This document shows, piece by piece, positions 1-26,900 of a stretch of DNA of 64,000 bases. Every line of letters begins with the position of its first letter. Positions within the stretch are counted from its first letter, which is position 1. The translations under genes and the position numbers were made by a program. The DNA is taken from contig NC_064554.1 of assembly GCF_023856365.1 (NCBI RefSeq), positions 3,587,001 to 3,651,000 on the forward strand, given 5' to 3'. Source of the DNA: Brienomyrus brachyistius. Lineage: Eukaryota; Chordata; Actinopteri; Osteoglossiformes; Mormyridae. Below the pieces are notes generated by a model. It was not told the origin of the DNA and ran no database searches. It saw only the letters and a program-made list of their open reading frames with translations.

Positions 1-335
1 AAGGACATTTACAGTCAAGGACCAGCACCGCAGATTCTGACAAGTAAATATTTGCAGATCCGAAGGGGTTTATTTACTTCTTAGTACACGGTGTTTACAT
101 GGGTTAGTCAGAGAGCTAATGAGTTAGCTAAGTAAGCAAAAAAATATTTAACACCCAGTATATTGATGTCAGGTTCTACCAGCATAAACTGTTGCTGAAT
201 ATAATAGTATTCGTAGATAGCGGATATTAGTCTATTATGGCTGGCTAGCAAACTAGTTTTATTTAAAAATGAGTTTAGCGAAAAGATTTAAGAAGGTCCT
301 AAATTTTAATTTGGAGACATTTGCCTGGGCAGGTC
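1..335. other. Sequence upstream of SYCE2, no gene seen
   Basis: AT-rich sequence ahead of the first SYCE2 coding exon. No coding exon, transposon end or clear promoter motif was recognised. It presumably contains the SYCE2 5' UTR and promoter, but the transcription start cannot be placed by eye. Confidence 0.4.
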
Positions 336-2285
336 ATGGATCAGTTTTTCGTCGGGAAAATGGCCTCCAACTCTCAGTCTACACCCAAGCCGACTGATCA
401 CTCCGCAATCCCGGTACAATGGAGGGGGTTCACCTCAGTGGGAATGTGACACCGATAAATCCGTGACCCTGACGTAGCGACTGAAACACCAAAAGTGGGC
501 CTTTTGTTTCATGTAGTGCAGCTCGTACTATTTCATTCTACATTTAAAAAATCACGCACAGGTTTTAAAATGTTCAGATGTTCAAAATTCTCTACATTTA
601 AAAATATCTTTGCATAAATTTAGTATAGTGTAAATCACCTTGTGTAAGTAGATGATAGGGAGTACTTTCTCACATAACCCTCCACCCTCAGGAAATCACC
701 AGTATTTTACAAAATAATGATTCTGTTTGACATATTTCAGTGTGTAGGACTTTTGGTTGTTTTTCCTTATTGTACAGGAATCTGAAGAACAGCTAGAACC
801 TGACCTTGGAAGATCTTCATTGTTAAGTCTGGATGAAAGTCACGAACAGAAATCAAGGTGAGAAAAGATAGCATCATTTCCCCAGTAAGGTACTGTGGAG
901 GATTTTACAGTCGTAGAAATGTTTGCCCATCATGCTTGTTTGGAAACCACATTTAACTTTTCATCTACTTCTGCAACCTGTTGTGTTAAAGCCTGCGATT
1001 TTTGTTGAATTATTTATAGGAAAATGAAAGAAACCCTAGTCCTTTTAATACATTTTTTTTGCCAAAAGATGATGAAAAGGAACATTGGAGTAAGTGACTT
1101 GAATTTTTGTTTTTAAATGAGCAAGGCCTTACTTTAAAATGTAGTTTCTGTTTAATGTCCTGAAAACCAGTCTCGAGTTATGCTGCCAAATGGAGAACAG
1201 TTTTGCAGACAGAATGGTGTTTTAAGTTTTCCGTTGTCTTTCATTAAGTGACGACTCAGGCATCAGCATCCCTGGCGGAGATGCCGACTGTGAATTCCGG
1301 AGTGAGAACTCAGTCTATTTCTCTACTCTCAGTTTGAGGATAGATGAGATAGGGAAAAAAACTCAGGACCTAATAGAGAAGATTAATGAAAGCCGTGCAG
1401 TAGACCAAGAAATTATGAACAGCTTCCAGGAGAAGTTAATGGATAAGGTAACAAACAATATATTTCCACTATTTACAATTTTTCAAATGTCATCTCAAAA
1501 GCAATAGTCACTTAACAGGTGGATGGCCATACTCGAGAGAAATGCAAAAGGAACGTGCCAATTTATAGAGACCCTGCAAAACAGGGGTGGTTAGGGCTAG
1601 GCTATATAAAAAAAAATAATAAGCAACATTTTATTTAAAAAAAATATAGAGATAAATGATAATATCGAGTTGTCTAACAGCACCACCACCCGCACGCACA
1701 AAAGCACATATTCAAGTGACACCAGATGAGACACAAGTAGGGGGGGGGGCTTTATAACCAATGTTTACATACACTGACAGCTTTGCATCTGCATCAGAAA
1801 CATAGGTTAGTAAGCTGAACTGAAAGTCAAATCATAAATCTTTGCGTTATCTTGCTTTGTGTGTAGCCTAAGATTACTTCCCCAGGAAGGAGATACTTGC
1901 CTATTAGATATCGTCGATTATCGATAATATCGTCATATCACCCAGCCCTAATGATTCATTCCAGTCACCAACAGCTGGAGGGTTAGACCCTTTAACTGCT
2001 GATAAAGATCAGATGTTTCCATAATACGCAATGCACCTGTCTTGTATAAGCAAAAAATGCATTTAAGGCTAGCATAGCATGTGCCTGCAGGTCAGTGAGG
2101 TGTGTCAGCAGGTGCAAGGGCAGATGTTCAGCACCTATGAGGAGAACAGCCGTTTGATGGAGGACAGGCTGAGGGAGCTGTCAGAGGTACTGGACCAAAG
2201 CAGCCAGCTCAGTGCTGAACTGCAGAGTGCCAGCCTGACCCTGGTCGCCATCAGCAAAGGCCTGCAGAGACCCCCTGAGCAGTAA
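336..2285 (+). CDS. SYCE2: Synaptonemal complex central element protein 2 (SYCE2)
   Basis: Coding exons: 336-413, 778-857, 1249-1447, 2091-2285 (552 nt, 183 aa, stop TAA). All junctions are GT-AG and the phases fit. SYCE2 is a coiled-coil protein of the central element that joins homologous chromosomes in meiosis, working with SYCE1, SYCE3 and TEX12. The conserved core starts near residue 68 (YFSTLSLRIDEIGKKTQ) and continues as charged heptad-like helix (EKINESRAVDQ, YEENSRLMEDRLREL) to about residue 175. The mammalian protein is longer (about 218 aa), mainly at its termini. Exon 1 (MDQFFVGKMASNSQS...) is inferred from the donor CCG|GTACAA and the phase-0 fit to exon 2. A second ATG at 360 has the stronger start context. 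The gene converges on GCDH, as it does in human. Exons 3-4 are certain; exon 1 is likely. Confidence 0.9.
1592..1950. mobile_element. Non-autonomous DNA transposon in SYCE2 intron 3
   Basis: The left end TAGGGCTAGGCTATATA is matched in inverted orientation by the right end (TCATATCACCCAGCCCTA). The inner part is AT-rich, with ATATCG/TCGATA runs next to both ends. This TAGGGCTGGGYGATAT end is common to many fish MITEs. No transposase is present and the target duplication is unclear. Confidence 0.55.
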
Positions 2286-2420
2286 ACACTTTTCAACCCA
2301 GAAGTTATTGCAAAATATAGTCACTATTAATATAGAGGGTAATTCAACTATACACTAGTACTAGATGCTGTTCATCTTAGTTTCTGTTTAGAAATGCCAG
2401 TCTGTGTTTAATACAGTGTA

Positions 2421-2426
2421 ATTAAA
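2421..2426 (+). promoter_or_regulatory. Candidate SYCE2 poly(A) signal (ATTAAA)
   Basis: ATTAAA lies 136 bp beyond the SYCE2 stop codon. It is the closest recognised signal on the + strand and would give a short 3' UTR. Confidence 0.4.
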
Positions 2427-2647
2427 AATAAGAGCTTTGTTACACTGATGTTTATACCTGCTTGTTTAATCCTCACAAAGCTGTCTAAACAAATATCTTC
2501 AATTAGCCAGAAGACACATTTTATATTAAGCTTTTCATTCCCACTTGATATTTCCAATTAAGTAGGAAAAGTTAAAAAGCATTTAGAAACAAGAATTAAG
2601 AACTTGAACCCAGTCTAGAAAAATTACAAAATATAATCATAATAGAC

Positions 2648-2653
2648 TTTATT
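2648..2653 (-). promoter_or_regulatory. Candidate GCDH poly(A) signal (AATAAA)
   Basis: TTTATT on the + strand reads AATAAA on the - strand, about 490 bp beyond the GCDH stop. If used, the GCDH and SYCE2 transcripts end about 220 bp apart without overlapping. Confidence 0.4.
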
Positions 2654-3140
2654 AATGGAACGGCATAAATTCAATAGAATAATGTCAAAAGTCCACACTG
2701 TCCCCTCTTGGCAAGATTAATGAGAATTTCCAGGGCAGAGGACCAAAGGCCAGAGAGATGCAAAAGTGCAAGTATTATGATTACCATTTTCACAGCCAAT
2801 GAAATAAGTGCTGCATCAGTGAAAAATAGTTTCTGTGGAAATTGCTGGTTTCTGTTATTTAACCAGTAATGTGTGTAGTGTACCGGTGCGTAAATTTTAC
2901 AGGTGTTAATTTTAGTCTATACTGTAGAATCAACACATATTACGTAATGGGAAATAGCAATGTAACTGTTCACAGTCACATGCAAAACTGACCAATCTAA
3001 CTAACTTAGACCTTTCCAACTGAGGCCCTTATTTTATACTAATATCTATAAAAAGAGGAAATAAGGTAGAGACATCCTGTGAATGAGCAGATCACAATTA
3101 GGATCTTTAGTGTATTTACCGTACTGAGACAGCATCTCAT

Positions 3141-6661
<3,521 letters not shown>

Positions 6662-7066
6662 GGCTGCTGTGCTCTGAATAGACCTGAAACAATGCAACAT
6701 AAATACAAATATGGAAGGAAATATCCCAAAGCAGAACACCACACGGGAGCTATTCAGCTGACAATAATACACGACATAACTCAATAATAATAATACTAAT
6801 AATTATTCTGCGTTGTACAATCTCCCTATCCCCACAATTAGACAATGAAATTATAGAAGGCTATTATACAGATTACACAAACGCAGTCTTTAAGGAACTA
6901 TCATTATTAAATCCGTCGACTAGCTGTCATGCAGCTGCAGAAACTCATTAATTTGAAATCATTTGTCCTTGTCATTGCGTTTCGGAAGATAGCTAATTAT
7001 AGTCGTATCCCCAAGATAGGTATGGAACACCTCCATAGGTTATACATATATATTACTATAACTTAC

Positions 7067-7190
7067 GCGTTAGAATGTACTTTCAAAAGTAACGAATAGT
7101 TGACTTTACCCGAGCTTCTAGGAATAATTTCCTTTCGCAATCTGTCAACACTGAAGAGCCGACGTCACTAAAGTGCGACAAGTCTAAAAC
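7067..7190 (-). promoter_or_regulatory. Candidate GCDH non-coding first exon and promoter
   Basis: On the - strand a consensus donor (GC|GTAAGT, at 7061-7066) could close a 5' UTR exon that splices to the acceptor just ahead of the GCDH ATG. A CRE-like GACGTCA sits at 7161-7167. The upper boundary is a guess, since no transcription start can be read from the sequence. Confidence 0.3.
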
Positions 7191-8342
7191 AGGATAGAGA
7201 GGTTAGTTTGGACTTGTTTTTCTGCCATTTTGAGCGTGGCAAATTGGAGGACCTGTAATGTCTGATGTTTTGAAAACCAAAGCAAATTATGTAAAGAGAA
7301 GACACTGGAATTGTTGTGTTTGCTTAAATTCCACAAACATAAAGAAGACTGAGATGGATAAAGGAAAATATGGTTGTTATTTCGAATCAATATACATGCA
7401 AGTAAATGCTGTAATAACTCAGTCAACAAGACCTCGTCTCCATGACACATTTCAGATGACCATTTAAGATGATGGTCATGTGTTCACCGGTATGATTGGC
7501 GTCTAAGAGGGGGCGTGTATATTTTTAGCATGGCCATTGGACGATCGCTTTACAACACGACTCGGTAAAATGCACGAATCTTATGCATAGTATAATTGGA
7601 TTCATAGATAGTAATTTTTTAGTCCAACAAGTTTTTGAAGCTGCTTTACAGAATAAAAATAAACTATTCGTTGTTATAGGTAATTGTTATCTTTAACAAT
7701 TTGAAATAAATGAAATAGTACGTAATTTATATTCATCCATCCATCCATATTCGAACTGTTTATCTAGTACAGGGTTATCCTGTATTCCTTATTTCTCTAC
7801 GTCCATAATAGGATCATCCATCACATTGCTGAGCTTTAATACAAAGTACTATTTATTACGAACGCCAATTAATTTCCATACCAGATTTAGACCATTTAAA
7901 ATGACTCATAAAAATAAAGCAAGAAAAAGCGGAGATCATTTCGGTAATTGAACAAGCAATATACGATTACACGTCAAATAAACTTTTTGTCCGATCCTAT
8001 TAAAATAGGACGAAAATAAGTTAATTCGAGTTCATGAAGAGTGTGCCAGATTCCACATTCCTTCGTAGTCCTGGCAGGGAAAATGTTAAAAAGAAAACCC
8101 CACCCACCAGACCACCGGGCAGTCAATCGGTGAATTCCCTAACCTCTATTGGTGAAGGTCTTTTTTGTCCAAGAAAGAATTCTACCCTATAATACATGTG
8201 GTACTTATGGTGGGTAGGGCTGATTTCGACCGTCAGCAAGGCGTCCCCGACTGTGATTACTAGAAGGGTTGCACAAGTAGCGGATGTGAGACTTTGCTAC
8301 TATGTCTCTCGTTTAACTTTTAGTTGACCAAAAATACCCATA
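7191..8342. other. Head-to-head spacer between GCDH and SLC44A2
   Basis: The spacer separates divergent genes, so it should hold both promoters. It is mostly AT-rich. The only repeat recognised is at 7725-7795: CATCCATCCAT followed by a degraded TTATCTAGTACAGGGTTATCC, a tail common to fish SINE/L2-type repeats. No coding exon was found. Confidence 0.4.
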
Positions 8343-8379
8343 ATGGAGCTGGACTATAAAAATCCTGACAAGAAATATG
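8343..8379 (+). CDS. SLC44A2: SLC44A2 alternative first coding exon (distal)
   Basis: ATG plus 12 further codons (MELDYKNPDKKYG) ending in a consensus donor G|GTAAGT. The start context has A at -3 and G at +4. The exon ends in phase 1 with a single G, exactly like the proximal first exon at 13554, so either can splice to the acceptor at 14360 (next residues EPKKFDPTFRGP). It would give a 707-aa form. Mammalian SLC44A2 also has two N-terminal variants, as I recall, which supports two promoters. Homology cannot be proved from 13 residues. Confidence 0.7.
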
Positions 8380-9486
8380 GTAAGTGTCTTATAAAATGTA
8401 ACCAGTATTTCCATCGGCATTGTGTTTTGAGCTTAAGTAAAGTACTAGCTGCATTGCTGCATATTTTTGTTTTATTGCTTAAGTATAAAGCGCCGCTCCG
8501 AACATTAGTAAGACCAGCATGTAGACAGTAGCTGTGCTGGTGCGTAGTACGTATAACTTAGCCAGGGAGTTTTGAGTCTTATATTAACTACAGTGAGCGA
8601 AGTGTATGAAAGATGAGCACATGGGGTCTGATTCTGTTTAAAAACCGGTATCTTCCGCTGCCTTTGGGCATTTGCAGTCTAAAATAATTACTTAGAAAAA
8701 TATTTCTTCAATTTCAAATGATAAACGACTTTTCTCCCGATGGTAGTACAGTAGTCAGCGAAAATCCCTCAAAGGTACTTTCGATTTCCGTTTTCGGATT
8801 GATTTAGCTGTCAGTTCTAAATGACTTTGTAGACTCCACTTCTATCCCGATGCGTATAACGCTTTTACCATGACGGAGTCTATTCCCGAAAACATGCATA
8901 CTCAACAGGAGGACCCGAGAGAAGAATTAATAAAAAGATTTTCTTTTTCTGGCATTTCACTTAATTAGAATAACATAACAGCCCACCAAGTACTGGAAAT
9001 TTATTCGTAATCCACGTAACATTTTAACTTGCTTTTCCCAATGCTACAATTCTGAAAATAAATGTGTTTAATATTCCATTGTATAGTGTATGTGGTATAT
9101 GTATTGCGATTTATATAATTACAACTGTAACACATTTTAAAAATTTACACCAGATATTACATCTTACGAGAAAAGGGGATCTCATTCACTGCATATAGCA
9201 GATATTAAAACCTGTCAGTCATTATCTGCAAATGTAAATATCGTGGGAAGGCAGCGATTTCATAAAACTGCTTGTATATTTTATGTTGCCTGATTTCGCT
9301 GTTTATCGTATTGAATCCTACTTTGTCCACTTTGGAATAGTATACCAAACAATTAAATAACGCTTTTATTAAATAAAGGGCATCTCACAGCCACGTGAAG
9401 GTTATTCTTTAATGATAGATCTTTAGTGGGATTGTGCAGTCTGTGTAGAGAGTCTTGGGCTTTCCTCTTCATTCTCTCAAACTTAA

Positions 9487-9573
<87 letters not shown>

Positions 9574-9574
9574 A
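9487..9574. repeat. (CTAT)n microsatellite
   Basis: About 22 uninterrupted CTAT units. Open frames across it (repeated LSIY) are artefacts of the repeat. Confidence 0.98.
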
Positions 9575-11404
9575 TATAATATCCTTCTCGTTTTCATACA
9601 TGCATATTGCCGATAATGTTACATGCTATGATTCTATGAAGGCAGCGTTTAAGAAAACAGCTTGTCAACATACGCAGATTTTGTCCGGCTAAAAATAGGG
9701 CATTCCATAAGCAGGCGTTAGGAGACGGCGGGAAGGGGCGCGGCTACACGCGCTCAACTTTTCCTTTAGTAACACAAAGCAAGCAAATTCAGAAATCCCA
9801 CAATCCCTGATTATTCTTGTATATTAGCAAAGTCTCAGAATTTTTTCCCCTTCGTTTGGCACGGCCTCCACAGCCTCTGAAATGGCAACAGAGTTAACAA
9901 AGTCCTCTTAACAAAATCTAACAAACTAGGAATTAACATGTAAGAACCGGGTAAAAACCGAGATGGTTCCACGAATCCTACTATTCATTCATAATGATTT
10001 ATGAGATGATTTCTGTTTTTGCTTTTAGCTTCCTTCAGTATTTTTTTCCTTCCCCCAGGCTTCCTCTCTCCCTCGCAGTCAGTCACTCTCTCGCACTCTG
10101 TCTTGTCTCACCATCACTAATTGGTTCGGTAATTTCTCTCATAGGAGCTCAGACTAAGCGGCACACAGCACACATCCAGCCTGCCCTTTTCTTTGATGGA
10201 TTTCCCGTCATTCACTTTCAGCACCGAGTCTGCCAGGACGCTCATGCAGCTGCAGCGGTATATAATTAAAGTATTTGCAAGAAACAAAAAATTCAACCTA
10301 AAACTCGCCCAGATATCTCCAGAAAAAAATGGAGTTCCTTCGAGTCAGAAGCAAAAACAAACCTCCGAACGTCTGTTTGGTATTCTCAATGCTAAGTGTA
10401 CTGCTGTGCCGCTGGGAATGTCATATTTATTTTAAAAGGAGTAATACTTTTGACTGAAAAACTACAACTCTATAAAACTACATCATTCTGTAAAGGAAGC
10501 TGACATGGGCCAATCTTATGTAGGCTTGGAGGTATATATAGATGCTGGCGCTACTGTATGTTTTTAATTATAGTTGTGTTTAGGAGTGCCAGTCCGTATT
10601 CGTCCTTCAGAGGGAAGTAGTAATAACAGAGAAGTATGCTGGGACTGAAGCTGGTCTGTGCCATGATGTGGTTTCAAATTGCAGATAATTATAACCTTAT
10701 GTTAGTGCCTCAGTTGTTGTGCCTTAGTTATATGAAATGTGATAGTCATTATTTTTCTAGTCTCATTTTCTGGGCTAGTTTTGACCTTGGCGTGTTTCAG
10801 TATCATAGGTTTTACGTGTTTGATGAGATGACTTTTTTTTAAAAAAAATCTCCTTGCCCTTTTCTGGAAAACCAATATTGAGTAAAACCCCCAAGACACG
10901 CTTTTGTTATATTACTGAATTTTTTATACGCCATCTTCATGAGATATTCATGCTGCAAACTAGACCCAGAAATTTCTCGGTTTTGTAGAAGCATCACTGT
11001 GAGGTTAAAGTCACGTTGTGACACTTTGACACCTCACTGAAGTGCAGAGATGGAGAAGCGGCAGACGCTGCGAGTCTGACGTCTTTATGCTTCTGTCAGG
11101 CCAGTGTTTTTTTTCCACGAGAAGTTTTTACTCCCAGTGGGAATGAATGAGACCGTGTCTGTGACCTCTTCCTTCCTAAAAAGGAGCTTTACAGCATAAC
11201 CACACTGCTGGTTACGACCCTTTTATTTAACGTGTTGCAGGTCACTTGGGCAGTTTCTTTTTCTTTACTTGTGTGCTAATATGGTAAAATACTTAATGAA
11301 ACAAATGTAAGACCTCAGACTTCTTTTTAAAGACCATGTTAAAAACCACGGGGCTTTTTTGTTAAGATACTCAGCTTTATTATGATACTCAGCTTTACAC
11401 CATT

Positions 11405-11553
11405 TGGATACTCTTGTAGTATACTCAGCATTACTCCTGTAGTATACTCAGCATTACTCTTGTAGTATATTCAGCATTACTCTTGTAGGATACTTGGCAT
11501 TACTCCTGTAGGATACTCAGCATTACTTTCGTAGGATACTCGGCATTACTCTG
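11405..11553. repeat. 23-bp tandem repeat
   Basis: Six near-identical 23-bp units with core GTAGTATACTCAGCATTACT start at 11416, 11439, 11462, 11485, 11508 and 11531. The later units change GTAGTAT to GTAGGAT. A few diverged ATACTCAGC copies precede the array from about 11367. Confidence 0.9.
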
Positions 11554-12062
11554 TTGGGTTTCCTAACTATTAAAGTGGGTTTAGACATGGAGAGTCCTCA
11601 GACTGGCAGTGATCCACAATAGTAAGGTGCCTTGTATCTTGTTGATCTATTATTACAGAACATGGGGCTGCGAGCAGGTCGGCTGTCTTATTGCACTTGT
11701 GTCATTGTTAGGGTGACTCAGGCGGGTTGGTGCGGGTGTGGGTCAGGTGGAGTTGCTCATCTACTGCGGAATTATCCAGGTGCCCCAGGTTAATTTAGAT
11801 ATGTCAATGGTCGGGTGCTTAATTCAAATGTTTAAAGGGATTAGTGAATTAAATTCTTGGGTCATGAGTTTCCTATCCGCAGTGCAGTAAATAAATGCAA
11901 ACTGTACATTAACAACTGTACAACAGTAAACATCTACATATGCACAAGGAACACATGACAGTACGATACAGGTACAATATACCACGAGGCAGACAATCAG
12001 ACCGTAGGTGTAACACAGCGCAGTTTAGTGCACCAGAGGCATTCACCAGTGCATCAGTTTGG

Positions 12063-12235
12063 TATAACACAGGTTACGTTGTTGTTATGTTGTTGTTCTA
12101 TGTTGTTCGTCCCGTCCTGTATTGTTTGTCTAATGTACGCAAGGGACAGTGGGAAACATAATCTCGATATCTTTATATGGCTAGTACATGTAAAGAAATT
12201 GACAATAAAACTCTCTGACTCTGACTCTGCACTCA
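12063..12235 (+). mobile_element. 3' end of a non-LTR retrotransposon
   Basis: The segment ends in TGTAAAGAAATTGACAATAA followed by short CTCTGA repeats, the 3' tail of a LINE family common in fish. It includes a diverged GTACGCAAGGGACAGTGGGA motif upstream. It is 5' truncated and has no reverse transcriptase. Confidence 0.6.
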
Positions 12236-12239
12236 GGAG

Positions 12240-12465
12240 TGGGGGGTGGCTGATGTCAGCTGGCATTCAGCATCCTGGTGACCTGGTGAAGAAGCTGTCC
12301 CAGAGCCTGCTGGTCCGGCTCTTGATGCTGCGGTACTGTCTGCCTGACGGCGGTGGGGGAGCAGAGTGTAACTGGTGTGTCTGGGGTTCCTGATGATTTT
12401 AGCGGCTTTCCTCAGGATCCGCCTGGTGTAGGTGGCCTGTAGGGGGCGGTAGCGGTTGGGGTCCC
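12240..12465. mobile_element. Dispersed repeat fragment, probably LINE-derived
   Basis: The sequence around CTGGTCCGGCTCTTGATGCT and GCGGTACTGTCTGCCTGACG resembles a high-copy fish repeat, apparently antisense to a LINE coding region. It directly abuts the LINE tail. Family assignment is from memory. Confidence 0.45.
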
Positions 12466-13553
12466 CCTATGATTTGAATTTGATGATTTGAGTTTGAAAC
12501 TCAAACTTGACAGTATATTTTGAGAATATGCTGCTTTAAGGCCTTTATGTGATATTTACCGGTCAGTTAACAGAGTTGAACCAGCGCTTTAACACTTGTA
12601 TCACTAACCAAGCTTGTGGGTGACTTCCTGTCCAGCAGAGACGGCAGAGAGACAGCTTCCACGCAGTCACCGCTCTCACCCCACCCTCTGTTAATGGGGG
12701 GTATGATTCCCCACCACGGCCGACGAACTTCAAGAGCAAAGACACGGCCAGACAGCTAGTGCTTTCACAGTGTGATGGGAGAAAATGAGCCTTCGTAGCT
12801 CACAGTGGGGCGAGGGGTATGCAATCTCATAATGTCACATGTCTGAGTGCACAGTAATCCAATCCATGCGCTTACAAAAGGGGATTAAACAGAAGATTGT
12901 TGATGGGCCATTGGGACACTGACTTGAAGTATATATTGTTACGCTCATCCTGTGTACTGGGCACATTGATGGGAGAGACTGTACCTGAAGTAAAGGCAGT
13001 ATCCTTATAGGGTGTGGCTGAGGGAGGTACTTTATCTGCTTTCTTAAAGACAGATGAATATATGACATTAGCATTCAGGTAATATAATACTAAAACCGCC
13101 TAAGCAACTGTTATCTGGTAGACAGTATTCTCAAATTGGGATTTATGATTTTATATAATCAAGCAATTGAGTGGATAAACCAGGGAAAAGGGCCTCTTAG
13201 GGAAAATAAACAAAGAAATTCGGGAAAAGGCGAAATCCTGGATCACCTGGCCGCACCTTTGGTTCCGCAGTGTTGGCATCGAAGGATGTTATATGTGCCT
13301 CTTAAAAATCGTAATGGACAGAAAACGAGAACCGAAACCGAGGAAGTGAGGGGGAAAACGCATGAGAACGAAAGCAATGGCGACCGCCGAAGGAAGCGCG
13401 GTGATTCTGCCAGGGCTGGTTTAACAGGTCTGACTACCGTTTCCACTTAAAACGATTTAGAAAAGCGGAAGTGAAGAAGTGGAGTACAAGAGCGTGCAGC
13501 AGAGTACATCCCGCATTACTATCCAAATAAACCAAAGGTTCTTCTTTTCCACG

Positions 13554-24884
<11,331 letters not shown>

Positions 24885-25676
24885 CCTGCGTGGCCTTGAG
24901 TGGGAGGTGCGGCTGCTGGCTTACAGTGGAAAACTGCCTCGCTGTATCATTACCACGCGATTCGATTGGTCTCCCATCTCAAGAACCGCCTCTTCTCCAA
25001 AGATGGAAGTGTCCTTTGGCCACAGTGACGCTGGATAGTTAAGTAATTATGTCTTTTCTTAAAATATACTGCACACTTCTAGTGAAGGTTTTTTTGGAGT
25101 CTGTATATAGCCAGGAGAATGTTTTCTATAAGCCTATGCAATGTAGAAGCAATTTGAGCCAAACCTGTCTACTGGGAGAGCAAAAACGTGGACTGTCTGA
25201 GGCTGGCCAAGGACCGGATCGGGAAACGCTGGCCTAGATGACAGAGTCAGGAACAAAGAAAAGAACAATCTGATGATTTTATACATTTTACAATGCTGTT
25301 TTTATGTTTCCTGTCCCCCCCCCAGATAAGTTACATAACCACTGCCAGATAATTATTTTAAGATACTTTGATTCATCAGGTTTTACTTGAGCTGTAGGTT
25401 TTTTTTTACTGGATGGACGCATTTTTATCTATCTCCTAAGAAGCCCTAAACTATTATTATTGTCAAAAATGTGTAACTTGCTTCTAGTGCTATGCAATTA
25501 TTTGTAATAAATGCTAACAGGAAATACCAAACATTTACATATTGATGTATGTTACTTAGGTAAGTTTTTATTTTTTCCATTTTTTTTTTTTTTTTTTTAC
25601 CAGTGTGTTTTGTTGGTTTCAGTACAATGGCCTGTAACTTGTTTTGTTAATTCTGAAATAAGAATTTTTAAATAAA
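24885..25676 (+). other. SLC44A2: SLC44A2 3' UTR with two poly(A) signals
   Basis: No further ORF of note. AATAAA occurs at 25506-25511 and 25671-25676, giving 3' UTRs of roughly 0.6 and 0.8 kb for the distal-exon form. Poly-C and long poly-T tracts occur at 25314-25323 and 25581-25599. The actual end needs transcript evidence. Confidence 0.6.
25172..25236. mobile_element. MITE fragment in the SLC44A2 3' UTR
   Basis: The segment around AACGTGGACTGTCTGAGGCT and GACCGGATCGGGAAACGCTG matches one arm of the inverted-repeat element at 62296-62454. Only one arm is present. Confidence 0.6.
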
Positions 25677-25735
25677 TTTCTACATACCGTCAGTATTTGG
25701 AATTGTAAAATTGCCACTTAATCTTCTTGCTATAA

Positions 25736-26020
25736 TTATATAACACTCAGTGCAGATGGGACAGATTGATTTTGCTGTTCGTCGCGGCTCAGATCTTCAC
25801 AGTGACTGTTTCTTGCTGTGCGTTTTAGAATCCAGCTGAATTTTAATGCACTCTGTCGCTTGGATAACGGCAAGAAGCATTTTGGCTTCTTGACAAGCGG
25901 CTGCTTTGGATCGTCATGTTCCAGGTCCAAACTGAACGGGCAGCAGCTTTCACACATGTTTAATGTGTAAGGAATGTCCTGAGGTTGCAGGGTGTCTTGG
26001 GGGGGGGGGGTCACACACAT
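25736..26020 (-). other. Unrecognised ORF, possible 3' exon
   Basis: On the - strand a 94-codon frame ends at 25736. Its last 60 residues (including KQPLVKKPKCFLPLSKRQ and SHCEDLSRDEQQNQS) have a protein-like mix, not the low complexity of neighbouring ORFs. A pyrimidine-rich tract with AAG at about 25998 could be an acceptor, and a - strand AATAAA lies about 165 bp downstream. No family was recognised and no partner exon was found, so chance is quite possible. Confidence 0.25.
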
Positions 26021-26139
26021 TCCTCACTTCCAGCACTAAGGATTCAAATCCTGGAATTTGCATGCTGTACAGTGTTTTTCTGTTATAGTCCAAAGACATT
26101 ATGTTAACTGGTGTCTCTAAACTACATGTAGTGCATCAC

Positions 26140-26402
26140 TGTGTATGTGTGGGGGGGGACCAAAATCTGGTAAAAACCTGAAACTGCCCTGGTTTAGAGG
26201 GACATTTTTCAGGTCCCCACTTGGATAACCTCAATTTTCTAAAAATCTGTGAATGCAATCAAAAAAGTAAACATGTCATTCTTGCATTTTGTTTGGTTAC
26301 TTATGGTTAGGGCTGGGTAGGGTTTAAGGGTGTCATGACTGGGATTAAGGTTTTTCCCATAGAAGTGAATGGAAGGTCCCCAATTTCGGTAGGTATGCCA
26401 AC

Positions 26403-26434
<32 letters not shown>
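26140..26434 (+). repeat. Microsatellite-bearing dispersed repeat, copy 2
   Basis: Shares GGGGACCAAAAYSTGG, GGACATTTTTCAGG, CTAAAAATCTGTGA and CCATAGAAGTGAATGGAAGG with copy 1, and ends in (GT)n (26404-26434) where copy 1 ends in (TGCG)n. The middle carries GGTTAGGGCTGGGTAGGGTT, seen in reverse in copy 3. Confidence 0.75.
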
Positions 26435-26436
<2 letters not shown>

Positions 26437-26439
26437 CCT

Positions 26440-26735
26440 GAGATAGATTGCTACCCCATTCAGGACATCTTCCTGCCTTGCATCTTGTGCCAAATGGCAT
26501 CCCGAACCATTAGGCCTCCTATATACTCTATGTGCTGTACGGAACCTATCCCGGAAGCAATGGGCACAAGGCAGGGAACAACCCAGGATGGGGGGCACAC
26601 ATGCACACCTATGGGCAATTTTGCAACTCCAATCAGCCTCAGCATGTTTTTTGGGACTGTGGGGGGAAACCGGAGTACCTGGAGGAAACCCCACGACGAC
26701 AAGGGGAAAACATGCAAACTCTGCACACATGTCCG
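26440..26735. repeat. SINE/L2-derived fragments, mixed orientation
   Basis: GATAGATTGCTACCCCATTC resembles an L2-type tail on the + strand. GAAACCGGAGTACCTGGAGG and ACATGCAAACTCTGCACAC (26660-26730) are the reverse of the common fish CCTCCGGGTACTCCGGTTTC repeat. Confidence 0.55.
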
Positions 26736-26760
26736 TCTCTCTCTCTCTCCTCTCACTCTC

Positions 26761-26808
<48 letters not shown>

Positions 26809-26813
26809 CTCTC

Positions 26814-26861
<48 letters not shown>

Positions 26862-26900
26862 CTCTCATTTATATATATATATATAATCACACACACACAC
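26733..26900. repeat. (CT)n / (AT)n / (AC)n compound microsatellite
   Basis: Polypyrimidine CT/CTC repeats (26733-26867), then (TA)n, then (CA)n leading into the terminal repeat of the MITE at 26901. Long ORFs here (serine/leucine or arginine/glutamate runs) are artefacts. Confidence 0.97.

Larger units (their letters stand above)
8380..13553. other. Region between the two SLC44A2 first exons
   Basis: Intronic for the distal transcript and upstream sequence for the proximal one. It holds a (CTAT)n microsatellite, a 23-bp tandem array and a LINE tail (listed separately). ORFs here, such as 13136-13450, have no family signature and are probably chance. The final 100 bp before 13554 should hold the proximal 5' UTR. 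Confidence 0.4.
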
